From assembly GCA_026770595.1 (NCBI GenBank), contig MU634732.1, forward strand, positions 1 to 10,552: a stretch of DNA of 10,552 nt, written 5' to 3'. The notes below the pieces were generated by a model that had not been told where the DNA came from, searched no databases, and was given only the letters and a program-made list of their open reading frames with translations. The stretch is from Ochromonadaceae sp. CCMP2298 (taxonomy: Eukaryota > Sar > Synurophyceae > Ochromonadales > Ochromonadaceae). How positions within the stretch are numbered: the first letter of the stretch is position 1; each line of letters begins with the position of its first letter. Position numbers and translations under genes: made by a program. Below, one piece after another: positions 1-5,813 of this stretch.

Positions 1-68
1 CCCCCTAAAATATCCCTATTCCGCTCCCTAAAAATCTCCTATTCTCCCCCCCTTCATGCCCCTCCCAG
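1..68 (+). other. 3' part of an intron of gene A
   Basis: The stretch is very rich in C and T and ends in CCCTCCCAG immediately before an open coding exon. This is a typical polypyrimidine tract plus AG acceptor. The donor lies before the window. TCCCTAAAAATC around positions 26-37 is a possible weak branch region. Confidence 0.6.
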
Positions 69-510
69 ATGTGCGACGAGAGCAAGGGCGATGTGGACTT
101 CGGCTCAGACGAATACTACGCCTCCATCATCATTCCTGACTTTAGAGGGTTTGACTACCAGAAGCAGAAGGTGGGGGTTGCAATTACACTAGCCCTTATT
201 CTAATACTTACTAACCATTACCCAAATTCTAATACTTTCATGATACACTAACATTATACACTACTAACCCCTCCTTCTATACCCCTTCTTACACTTACCC
301 TGCCCCTAAACCCTCCCTCAGGACACCTGGAGGGAGGGCACGGACTTCTCCTTCACGGCGGACTTCTTTGCCTCGGACTTCACCGCCTCTCTCGAGAAAG
401 GCGAATCCGCCGATGTAACGGCCGGTGATTCCGAATCCGCCGATGAGCCGGTGAAGGTGGACGCCACGGGGGCGATTGATGTGGAGGCCGAGGAGGTGGC
501 GGCGGAGTAG
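69..510 (+). CDS. Gene A, last two exons, unknown acidic-tailed protein (5' partial)
   Basis: Two exons are visible, 69-170 and 322-510, joined in phase 0 across an intron at 171-321, giving 96 codons before TAG at 508-510. The first exon follows a CCCAG acceptor and ends at AAG|GTGGGG. The second follows CTCAG. ATG at 69 is simply the first codon after the acceptor, so I treat it as internal and the gene as starting before the window. The peptide begins MCDESKGDVDFGSDEYY and continues through a hydrophobic and aromatic stretch (ASIIIPDFRGFDY). After the junction it reads DTWREGTDFSFTADFF. The last 40 or so residues are acidic, with ESAD occurring twice and the end EAEEVAAE. I do not recognise the family and see no membrane segment or catalytic motif. 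Third codon positions are rich in G and C, which supports real coding. The two-exon structure is fairly secure; the function is unknown. Confidence 0.6.
171..321 (+). other. Intron of gene A with two TACTAAC sequences
   Basis: The intron runs from GTGGGGGTTG to CCCTCCCTCAG, 151 bp. It is A/T-rich in the middle and pyrimidine-rich near the 3' end. TACTAAC, the consensus branch site of fungi and many protists, occurs at 209-215 and 262-268. The second is about 53 bp from the acceptor. Removing the intron keeps both flanking exons in one frame. Confidence 0.6.
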
Positions 511-800
511 AGCAGTAGTCAGTAGAGACAGGCTAATATCTAATAGCGAGTGAGGGTACTACCGTTGTAGACACAGAAGGGTAGACACAGAGACACAGAT
601 TACGCACAAGGCCAGTAAGTGGCTGAGTTGATAGCGCGTCGGTACTGTAACTTATGAAAACGGACTCTATTTCCACAGCACTCCAGAGACTGAGAGTCAC
701 TGATAGTCGTAGATTCTTGCCCTGTCGCGGTCTTTCGTACTTGAGAATCGAGAGTGTTAAAACCCCATAGACTGATGGGATCTGGAAAGCTAGGAATCTG

Positions 801-1153
801 GGAACCTGGAGAGAGTCAGGAACCTGGGAACTAGTTAAGGGGAACCTGGGACCCTGCAAGAAATTAGCAGAGCGTGGTTCGGCACGAGCAGATCGAAAGT
901 AATGAGCGGGAGAGCCCATCAGCGCTGCCTGGCCTCGAAGTCGCCAACCGCATCTGTGGCTCTCCTCACTCTCTGCAGCAGAACTTCGCAACACAATGCC
1001 AACAGCAAGATTTGCCCTTTCCCGTCCCCCTTTTCCCCCTCACTGAATCCCTGGCGCCCATTCCCAAGTCCCAGGAACCGCCTTCCCGTTCAGCTTTGCT
1101 ATGCCGTGCAGGCCAGGAACCTGGGAACTAGTTTAGGGGAACCTGGGACCCTG
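801..1153. repeat. Two 40-bp direct repeats (817-856 and 1114-1153) built on GGAACCTGG
   Basis: The copies begin CAGGAACCTGGGAACTAG and match at 39 of 40 positions. They are separated by 257 bp. GGAACCTGG itself occurs at 801-809, 819-827, 841-849, 1116-1124 and 1138-1146. After the second copy the sequence continues into GGGACCCTGGGTCCC, a small inverted repeat. The arrangement could be a remnant of a small mobile element bounded by terminal direct repeats, or a local duplication. No coding capacity is visible between the copies. Confidence 0.75.
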
Positions 1154-1175
1154 GGTCCCCTGCACTGGTAAACAG

Positions 1176-1280
1176 TTTTCCCCATATATGGGGAGTTTTA
1201 CCCCAATTTTATCCCCATGGGGATATAACCCCACAGTTTCCCCTTATGGGGACTTTCCCCTTTTAAGAAGAAGTTTCCCC
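1176..1280. repeat. Cluster of CCCC...GGGG inverted repeats
   Basis: Three short perfect palindromes or hairpins occur in series: CCCCATATATGGGG at 1180-1193, ATCCCCATGGGGAT at 1211-1224 and CCCCTTATGGGG at 1240-1251. Further CCCC blocks lie at 1201-1204, 1229-1232, 1257-1260 and 1277-1280, separated by T/A-rich runs. Blocks of CCCC recur roughly every 20-30 bp and GGGG occurs in alternate gaps. No function is assigned. Confidence 0.7.
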
Positions 1281-1615
1281 ATGACCGCTATCAGGGAAGA
1301 AATTAAGTCTTTCAAGGAAGAATTGATGTATAACCAGTGTTCCTTTACCGCTTTGGCTATCCTTTGCGCTCCCTGGCGTGCTTCCCGCACAGGATAGACG
1401 TCGCTGAAGCCCTTTAGACCACTCCGTAGCTGCACTTATACCCATGATAGTTCGAACTAGAGGCCAGTAATTCCTTTAACAATCGGACGATCCTTCTCCC
1501 TACTTATAAAATGCTTTCCTGACATTGGTTGGGTGGGTCGGAGGTAGACTTTGGGTCGCCGTTGCAACAGGTACTTTAATGTGAAAAAGAAATCCCATAT
1601 TCAAAGGTCCTCTGA

Positions 1616-2648
1616 TTATTTACCATAGAAATCATTATCATTCGCCTCATCCTCATCCTCATCCTCATCCTCATCCTCATCCTTATCAGCAGCAGCACCT
1701 TCACCGTATTCTCTATTGCTACTACTATTGCTTCTGTTGTTGCTGCTACTACTGCCGCTGCTGCTCCTGCTCTTGCCAGATCCACTCCGCGCATTCTTCT
1801 CTTGTCCGCGCGAGCCATCACTGGACTGAGAGGCTTTGGCTATATCTTGAAATACCCGATCAGCAGAAATATTGCTGCTCCTGCCAAAAGACATTAAAAA
1901 GATAAAGGATTAGATTTATTGTTCCCAACAGGGAAAGTAAAAAAGTAAAAAAATACGTACAAAAAAACAGAAAAAATCCGCGCGGATTTTTTCTGTTTTT
2001 GAGACCAAGGGAAAAAAAAATTAAGTCCATGAGGATGGAATGAGTACTAGTACTTACCTGTCCGTAGCGGAATTATTTTCACGGCAGCCTCTCTTTACCG
2101 CATGGTCATCTGAAAGAGGCTGCTTCGCTCTCTTGATCCCCCGCTTGATTCCTTTTCTCTTCTCGTTGAACTTGGTCCGCACGTCATTAAATACCTCTGC
2201 GGAAGAAAATTAAAATATACAAGTTAGATTATTGCACGATATGCTTTGAGGAGTTCGTACCTCTGCTTGTCATGAACTTGATGTCTGCTAGCGCCCCATC
2301 GATCACATCCGATAGCGCATCGTTATCGGCGAAGATGTACTTGGTAATGTTCTGGCTAAACAACGCATACAAGGATCCCAGATCGAATTCCTTTGGCCAT
2401 GCCGTATGGCCTGCTGGGTCATACTTGTCTATGTAACCAGGAAGACCGTTCCAACAAGCCTGGAAAAAGTTGAGATACTGACGCCTCGCTCTAGACTTGG
2501 GAGTCCGCAATGAGACCAAGAGACCTGATATTTCCTCAATATCTCTCGCCTCACCGCCAACTGATTCATCTTCCTCACCAGTTAAGATGTATCTGTTTGG
2601 GAAGGGAGACATGAGGTTTGGTGTGACGAAATTATGAATATGCATCAT
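1616..2648 (-). CDS. Gene B, three-exon unknown protein with basic patch and acidic tail
   Basis: Exons on the minus strand are 2648-2261, 2196-2058 and 1880-1616, totalling 792 nt or 263 codons plus TAA. Both introns are GT-AG (AG|GTACG...CCGCAG and CAG|GTAAGTA...GGCAG). Codons split across the junctions give Glu and Arg, and the frame stays open throughout, which is strong evidence that the model is right. The start is the first of two tandem ATGs (2648, 2645). I see no AG acceptor just upstream, although a further 5' exon cannot be excluded. The N-terminal ~130 residues look globular (for example RRQYLNFFQACWNGLPGYID and DLGSLYALFSQNITKYIF). Next comes a Lys/Arg patch (EKRKGIKRGIKRAK) that resembles a nuclear localisation signal. 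A Ser/Asn-rich linker follows, and then a tail of alternating Asp and Glu. The family is not recognised. A nuclear or nucleic-acid-associated role is inference from composition only. Confidence 0.65.
1645..1680. repeat. Hexanucleotide microsatellite (CCTCAT)x6
   Basis: Six uninterrupted CCTCAT units, followed by one variant (CCTTAT), lie in the last exon of gene B. On the minus strand they encode the alternating Asp-Glu tail. The 6-bp unit keeps frame when it expands or contracts, so tail length could vary between alleles. Confidence 0.85.
1881..2057 (-). other. Second intron of gene B, containing a perfect palindrome
   Basis: The donor is GTAAGTA at 2057-2051 and the acceptor is CTTTTGGCAG ending at 1881. 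The length is 177 bp, far longer than the first intron (2260-2197, 64 bp). It is rich in runs of A and T. AATCTAATCC near 1912-1921 on the minus strand is a possible branch region. The extra length is partly accounted for by the palindrome at 1963-2000 and its A/T-rich surroundings. Confidence 0.7.
1963..2000. repeat. Perfect 38-bp palindrome, no spacer
   Basis: The two halves are exact reverse complements centred between 1981 and 1982. The outer part is A/T-rich (AAAAACAGAAAAAATCC) and the centre is CCGCGCGG. In RNA this would fold into a long hairpin within the second intron of gene B. It may be a small inverted-repeat insertion or a structural element. There is no coding potential. Confidence 0.9.
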
Positions 2649-2781
2649 GAAAGTGAGCGATCTTACTGTCTTTTTACTGTCTTTTTACCGTCTTTTAACC
2701 CCCCCCCCCCCAGCCCCCATCATCTCTACGCCGTCAGTCTTAAGTTAACCAAGTTAGTTCTTAACCATGGAAGATCAAATC
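2649..2781. other. Short spacer between genes B and C with a C13 run and 11-bp tandem repeat
   Basis: Downstream of the gene C polyadenylation signal and upstream of the gene B start, the + strand has three approximate 11-bp units (TACTGTCTTTT type, about 2664-2697) followed by a run of 13 C at 2699-2711. This should hold the gene B promoter region. No TATA box is evident on the minus strand. Confidence 0.5.
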
Positions 2782-2787
2782 TTTATT
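2782..2787 (-). terminator. AATAAA polyadenylation signal for gene C
   Basis: AATAAA on the minus strand lies 68 bp past the TAG at 2857-2855 that ends the best C-terminal frame of gene C. Position and sequence fit a canonical eukaryotic poly(A) signal, but six bases in A/T-rich DNA is weak evidence. Confidence 0.4.
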
Positions 2788-2976
2788 TAAGCAAGTTAAT
2801 TGAATAAGCAAGCAAAAAAAAGCAAGCACCTTCCCCCTCCTCCTCCTTCTCCCTCTACTCCTCGTCTGAGTTAGTGAGGTCGATGGTGTCAGGGCTGAGG
2901 GAGGGAGCGGACGCCAGGGTGCGACAAGCGGCGGCAACAGCAGTGTAGCTAATGGACTGCTGCGCGGGGGCCTGCG

Positions 2977-3066
2977 CGGGGGCAGGCGCGGGGCCACTGC
3001 ATCGAAGCTCCTCGTCGTAATCTCAACGCATCGGCGTCGAAGCTCTAGGACTACGGGGGCAGGCGC
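2977..3066. repeat. 13-bp direct repeats 77 bp apart inside gene C
   Basis: CGGGGGCAGGCGC occurs at 2977-2989 and 3054-3066. On the minus strand both lie in Ala-Pro coding sequence. The offset of 77 bp is not a multiple of three, and it is exactly the shift needed to join the upstream Ala-Pro frame to the downstream frame ending in SDEE. The segment is therefore either a frame-breaking duplication or insertion, or part of a small intron. GT at 3054-3053 to AG at 2973-2972 would be 83 bp and also restores frame. Confidence 0.6.
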
Positions 3067-3094
3067 GGGAGCAGGTGCGGGGGCCGGTGCGGGG

Positions 3095-3383
3095 TGGTGC
3101 TTGGCCTTGGCGTCATCATACTTACGCTTAGCCTTTGCGTTGAGACCGTCCTTGACGTTGTCGTAGTTTGCCCTTCTTAACGCGTTGATATGATCCTTCT
3201 TGTCGTCGTAGCGCTGGTGGTATGCGGCCTTGTTGTCGTCGTAGTGCTGCTTCTGCGCGGCTAGGATTGTTGGCCTGTTGTCGATGTTACTCTGAGTAGT
3301 ATAGGCGAGGATTGTTTCCCTGTGGGCGTAGTAGTACTCCAAGGACTTCTCATTAATAACCTCGCGGTTGTCCTGCCAGTACC
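3095..3383 (-). repeat. Degenerate Y-D/N-x-K peptide repeats in gene C
   Basis: About seven imperfect units of 11-17 residues, each starting with an aromatic plus Asp/Asn (YWQDNRE, YYAHRE, YDDNKAA, YDDKKDH, YDNVKDG, YDDAKAK), rich in Lys, Asp and Ala. The pattern suggests a charged helical or coiled-coil spacer. The DNA repeats are diverged, so this is an old expansion. Confidence 0.55.
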
Positions 3384-4060
3384 TGTTCTTACTGACCTTC
3401 AGGCTTGCCACCCTCATCTCGATAGTAAACTTGACCCGCTTCACCTGGGCCTCCTCCTTCTCCGGAGTCTCCCAGTGGGTGTCCGCGAAGTCCGTCTCGG
3501 GAGTGCGCGTCTGCCAGCTTTTGGCGAAGAAGAGGATTTCCCCTGCCTGTAGGGGTCCGTGCAGGCGGCCATGAAGTGCTCCTGGTAGTTCTTGGCCAGC
3601 GTCGGGTCGACCTCCACGAAGAGGGAAGTCAGGCGGCGGATTCCGGTCTTGTCCACCACGATCGTCTTGCGCTCTCCCTCCTAGAACGCCACCCACTCAC
3701 GGGAGCCTTGAACGCAGCCGGGGTGGGGGTGCGCAATGGGAGTGGACTTGTAGACCAGGCCGAGGACCTTCGCCAGGCGCATGGCCACGTCTTGGCGCTT
3801 GACGAGGGCCCACATGAGGCCTTCTTTCTTCTTGCGCTCTAGGTAAGAAAGAGCGAACCAGCTCGACTCCAGGAGGTCATGAAGACGATCCGCGTAGCGC
3901 GGCTCCCACTGGAACAGCCCAGGATTCTCCTCGGACAGAGCTCCGTGCACCTGCCTGATCGCCTCCGCGGACAGGCTGTGGAAGCCATTGCCGTAGAGAA
4001 GTCCCGACTCCTTAAGGTAGGCGGTCACCTTCAGGACATCAGCCATCAGGGGGGCGGCCC

Positions 4061-4136
4061 CGGAAAAAAATAAAAGAACATTTAAAATTTTAACAAAATG
4101 AATAATTGAAGAGAATGCGAGATGGATTTTACTTAC
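4061..4136 (-). other. Intron of gene C with non-canonical CG 3' end
   Basis: The donor AAAG|GTAAGT is excellent and the interior is A/T-rich. The 3' end is a long T tract followed by CCG|GG. No AG occurs between the T tract and the good coding frame. The next AG (CTGAAG) is in the wrong phase for exon 1. One base change at 4062 would distinguish this end from a standard CAG acceptor. With the boundary at 4061/4060 the split codon gives Gly and the frame continues GAAPLMADVLK. Confidence 0.5.
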
Positions 4137-4310
4137 CTTTGTTAAGGCTGACCAGCACCTCAGCGTTGTTATACCTTCGTGCATGAGGGCACTCTGGCAA
4201 GACCTCGCCGTATAAGTCCTCCAGAAACGGACACAGCAGAGGAGTCGTTGTCATTATATCTACGAACTCCTCCGCGGTCATGGCGAACCGACTCTGCGTC
4301 ATGTCGAACT

Positions 4311-4429
4311 GCTGATAAACTGATCACTGTAGATGCAAACTGATCACGGTGGATCCAAATTTTGGGTTCAACTGGCTGATAAACTGATCACCGTAGATGC
4401 AAACTGATCACGGTGGATGCAAATTTTGG
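4311..4429. repeat. Tandem 55-bp direct repeats, each holding two 20-bp TGATCAC units
   Basis: Copies at 4311-4365 and 4375-4429 match at 53 of 55 positions. Each contains two related 20-bp units (4317-4336, 4337-4356, 4381-4400, 4401-4420) of the form AAACTGATCACNGTRGATSC. They lie 9 to 127 bp upstream of the gene C start codon on the minus strand, so in its promoter or 5' UTR. TGATCA is itself palindromic. A binding-site array is possible but unproven. Confidence 0.85.
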
Positions 4430-4572
4430 CAACCACCCTGAGAGGTGCAAGGAGCTTTTCAAAAAAAGAGAAAAGGGGGCAATTCCCCTCAAATCGAGGA
4501 GAGGCATATTAGACACCAAACAGCATACACAGAACGCACATACGTAGATACACACTAGAATATGTCCATATG

Positions 4573-4781
4573 TGTCGTGAGACGTAACGCACAGGCGTAA
4601 CGTCCCCCTATTAGTCCCATATTCCCTTGGTCCCCTTTTTGGGGACCTCTCTTCATTCCAACTTACTGCACAGTGCTCTTGCAGCCATCCCTTGCTCGTT
4701 GCACTTCGCTTCGATGCAAGCGCATTGCACACACACACAGTAATCATAATCAAAGCTCACTTCCACCTTTTACACGGTCTT
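4573..4781 (+). repeat. 5' LTR (right boundary uncertain)
   Basis: The start is fixed by a 44-bp match (4572-4615 versus 10417-10460, one mismatch, T versus C at 4603) and by the TG that follows the polypurine tract at the 3' copy. Beyond 4615 the two copies do not align. The shared part contains CGTAACG twice (4583-4589 and 4596-4602), resembling paired transcription-factor sites. A perfect 7-bp stem with a T5 loop (GGTCCCC/GGGGACC) lies at 4629-4647. The right end is placed only by the candidate primer-binding site. No terminal CA is adjacent, so the boundary could be wrong by tens of bases. Confidence 0.6.
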
Positions 4782-4797
4782 TGGTTCCGATCGAACC
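4782..4797 (+). other. Candidate tRNA primer-binding site
   Basis: TGGTTCCGATCGAACC begins with TGG, the complement of a tRNA CCA end, and lies between the LTR and the gag start. The first 11 bases could pair with an acceptor strand. I could not match it to a specific tRNA. The sequence is also a near-palindrome, so it may be coincidental. Confidence 0.3.
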
Positions 4798-4820
4798 TTG
4801 ACAGCCCTCCCATCCCTGGC

Positions 4821-5813
4821 ATGAACCGCAGCTCACCCGAGTCCGCACCGACGGTCGCGAGACCACCGGCAGCAAGTGGCCGCGACGACTCCAGCATATC
4901 GCAAGCTCACGACGAGTTCGCCCAAGCTGAGCGCACGACACCAACCACTACCCTGGCCCCTGCAAGCACTACTCCTGGCATCTTCGGCAGCGCCTTCGGT
5001 CAGCCCCCCAGTCCTACCAGTCCTGACACACCTGGGGACAGCGAGCACGTGCGGGCGGGCAGAGCATGCCGTGCGACCATCTTCGAGAAGCAGCAACAGC
5101 ACGCCGCCAAGAACGCAGTGCCGTTGACAATGGTGGCAACGCAGCCCTCCTACTCGCACATCAAGCTGTCCAAGCTCGACCTGCGTTCCGTGTACGAGTG
5201 GCTGACCGAGGTACATCGCTACCAGACCCAGCACCGCTGCAGGATACCAGTGACCACGCTCATCAGCCCATCCATCGTTGACGCCATCATCATGCAAGAC
5301 GCGTCGATGACCGAGGAGCATTTTCACGGGCTCGAGAGCCATGAGATCCAGGTTCTGCTGCAGAGCAAGGTGCGACCGAGGACCCGCGAGGCCTTCAAGG
5401 CCAACATGGAACAGCTGGTCGAGTTCCCGCGTCTCCCCCATAACTTCGAGCCGGACACAGGCAGCAACTTCCTCAGGTTCAACGAGTCCCTGGCCACGTA
5501 CAAGTCCAAGTTCACGCGGTACTTCGAGATCCAGGCAGCGGATAACGACGCCTGCGTGCCCGAGACGTACAGCAAAAACAAGGGACTGGCCAGGGTTTTT
5601 GTCGACAAAATTCCTTTCGAGTACGGGTGGAGAATCGTCGACCGCATGCCCCAGCGAATCCGTGTAACGAGCCTTTACTCGTTCCTCACAGACTTCTGCA
5701 AGCTAGTGCAGATAGACTACGACCGTGCAATCGAGTGCAACAAGCTCACGCAAAGCTACGGCGCGGCCCCAGGCATGGGAGCATACACGACGGCCAGGCA
5801 GAACATTTTTTAG
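4821..5813 (+). CDS. Retrotransposon Gag (capsid-like), 330 residues
   Basis: The frame is open upstream to 4692, inside the LTR. I choose ATG at 4821 because it follows the candidate primer site and has a purine at -3. The first ~100 residues are rich in Ser, Thr, Pro and Ala and low in structure. From about residue 105 (YSHIKLSKLDLRSVYEWL) to 315 the sequence is helical and amphipathic with scattered aromatics, as in Ty3/Gypsy capsids (for example FLRFNESLATYKSKF). The frame ends QNIF then TAG. No zinc knuckle lies within it. The RNA-binding finger is found just after the stop, in the +1 frame. It would form the particle shell. Assignment rests on position and general character rather than a diagnostic motif. 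Confidence 0.75.
   Translation: MNRSSPESAPTVARPPAASGRDDSSISQAHDEFAQAERTTPTTTLAPASTTPGIFGSAFGQPPSPTSPDTPGDSEHVRAGRACRATIFEKQQQHAAKNAVPLTMVATQPSYSHIKLSKLDLRSVYEWLTEVHRYQTQHRCRIPVTTLISPSIVDAIIMQDASMTEEHFHGLESHEIQVLLQSKVRPRTREAFKANMEQLVEFPRLPHNFEPDTGSNFLRFNESLATYKSKFTRYFEIQAADNDACVPETYSKNKGLARVFVDKIPFEYGWRIVDRMPQRIRVTSLYSFLTDFCKLVQIDYDRAIECNKLTQSYGAAPGMGAYTTARQNIF
5806..5811 (+). promoter_or_regulatory. Possible +1 frameshift site at the gag stop (TTT TAG C)
   Basis: Six T run into the gag stop codon: ATT TTT TAG C. A tRNA-Phe on TTT (5808-5810) can re-pair one base forward on 5809-5811, which puts AGC in the pol frame (5812). The pol frame is open back to 5716, so the overlap is 98 bp. Known +1 sites such as Ty1 CUU AGG C and antizyme UCC UGA share the idea of a slippery P-site codon before a slow or stop codon. 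The alternative is a one-T expansion that broke an originally continuous gag-pol frame. Confidence 0.5.

Larger units (their letters stand above)
511..1615. other. Non-coding spacer between convergent genes A and B
   Basis: This roughly 1.1-kb stretch lies between the TAG of gene A and the TAA of gene B, which converge on it. I find no open frame with convincing amino acid composition or splice structure, and no tRNA-like arms. It should contain both 3' UTRs and polyadenylation regions, but I see no clear AATAAA for gene A. Its notable contents are repeated GGAACCTGG motifs, a pair of 40-bp direct repeats and a group of CCCC/GGGG inverted repeats, each listed separately. TATAAA at 1505-1510 has no gene placed to use it. 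Confidence 0.5.
2855..4302 (-). pseudogene. Gene C, disrupted unknown gene with Tyr/Asp/Asn repeats, Ala-Pro tract and SIM-like end
   Basis: Exon 1 (4302-4137) starts MTQSRFAMTAEEFVDIM, encodes 55 codons plus one base, and ends AAAG|GTAAGT. The only phase-consistent continuation begins at 4060 after TTTTTTTCCG, so the acceptor reads CG rather than AG. The frame then runs to an in-frame TAG at 3683-3681 (after SREWVAF) and resumes in the same frame with protein-like sequence (EGERKTIVVDKTGIRRL). A four-G run at 3543-3540 is one base short for continuing into the next good frame (EILFFAKSW). Next comes a degenerate repeat region (3383-3095, YDDNK/YDDKK/YDNVK type) and an Ala-Pro tract. The last frame change falls around 2977-3066. 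The final frame ends TIDLTNSDEE before TAG, which resembles a SUMO-interacting motif. G/C-rich third positions in each good segment show it was coding. Decay is the simplest reading, but assembly errors or unusual small introns could explain some lesions. The family is unknown. Confidence 0.55.

Noticed and set aside
1448-1458. TTCGAACTAG as a tRNA T-arm (B box)
   Set aside because: No acceptor, D or anticodon arms can be formed around it.
1505-1510. TATAAA as a promoter
   Set aside because: Both neighbouring genes end at this spacer and no gene starts downstream on either strand at a suitable distance.
2699-2711. C13 run as a functional element
   Set aside because: A homopolymer alone supports no claim, and its length may be a sequencing artefact.
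3681-3700. A 20-bp intron (GTGAGT...TAG) that would remove the stop in gene C
   Set aside because: It would shift into a poorer reading frame (Gly/Arg/Pro-rich), while the good frame resumes without any splice. The other introns here are 64-177 bp.
4720-4740. (CA)n in the 5' LTR and (TG)n near 10540 as inverted terminal sequences
   Set aside because: These are short simple repeats only, and the surrounding sequence does not match in either orientation.
4833-5441. Long minus-strand open frame opposite gag (202 codons)
   Set aside because: It is antisense to a well-supported coding frame with G/C-rich third positions, which commonly produces open antisense frames. Its composition shows no domain.
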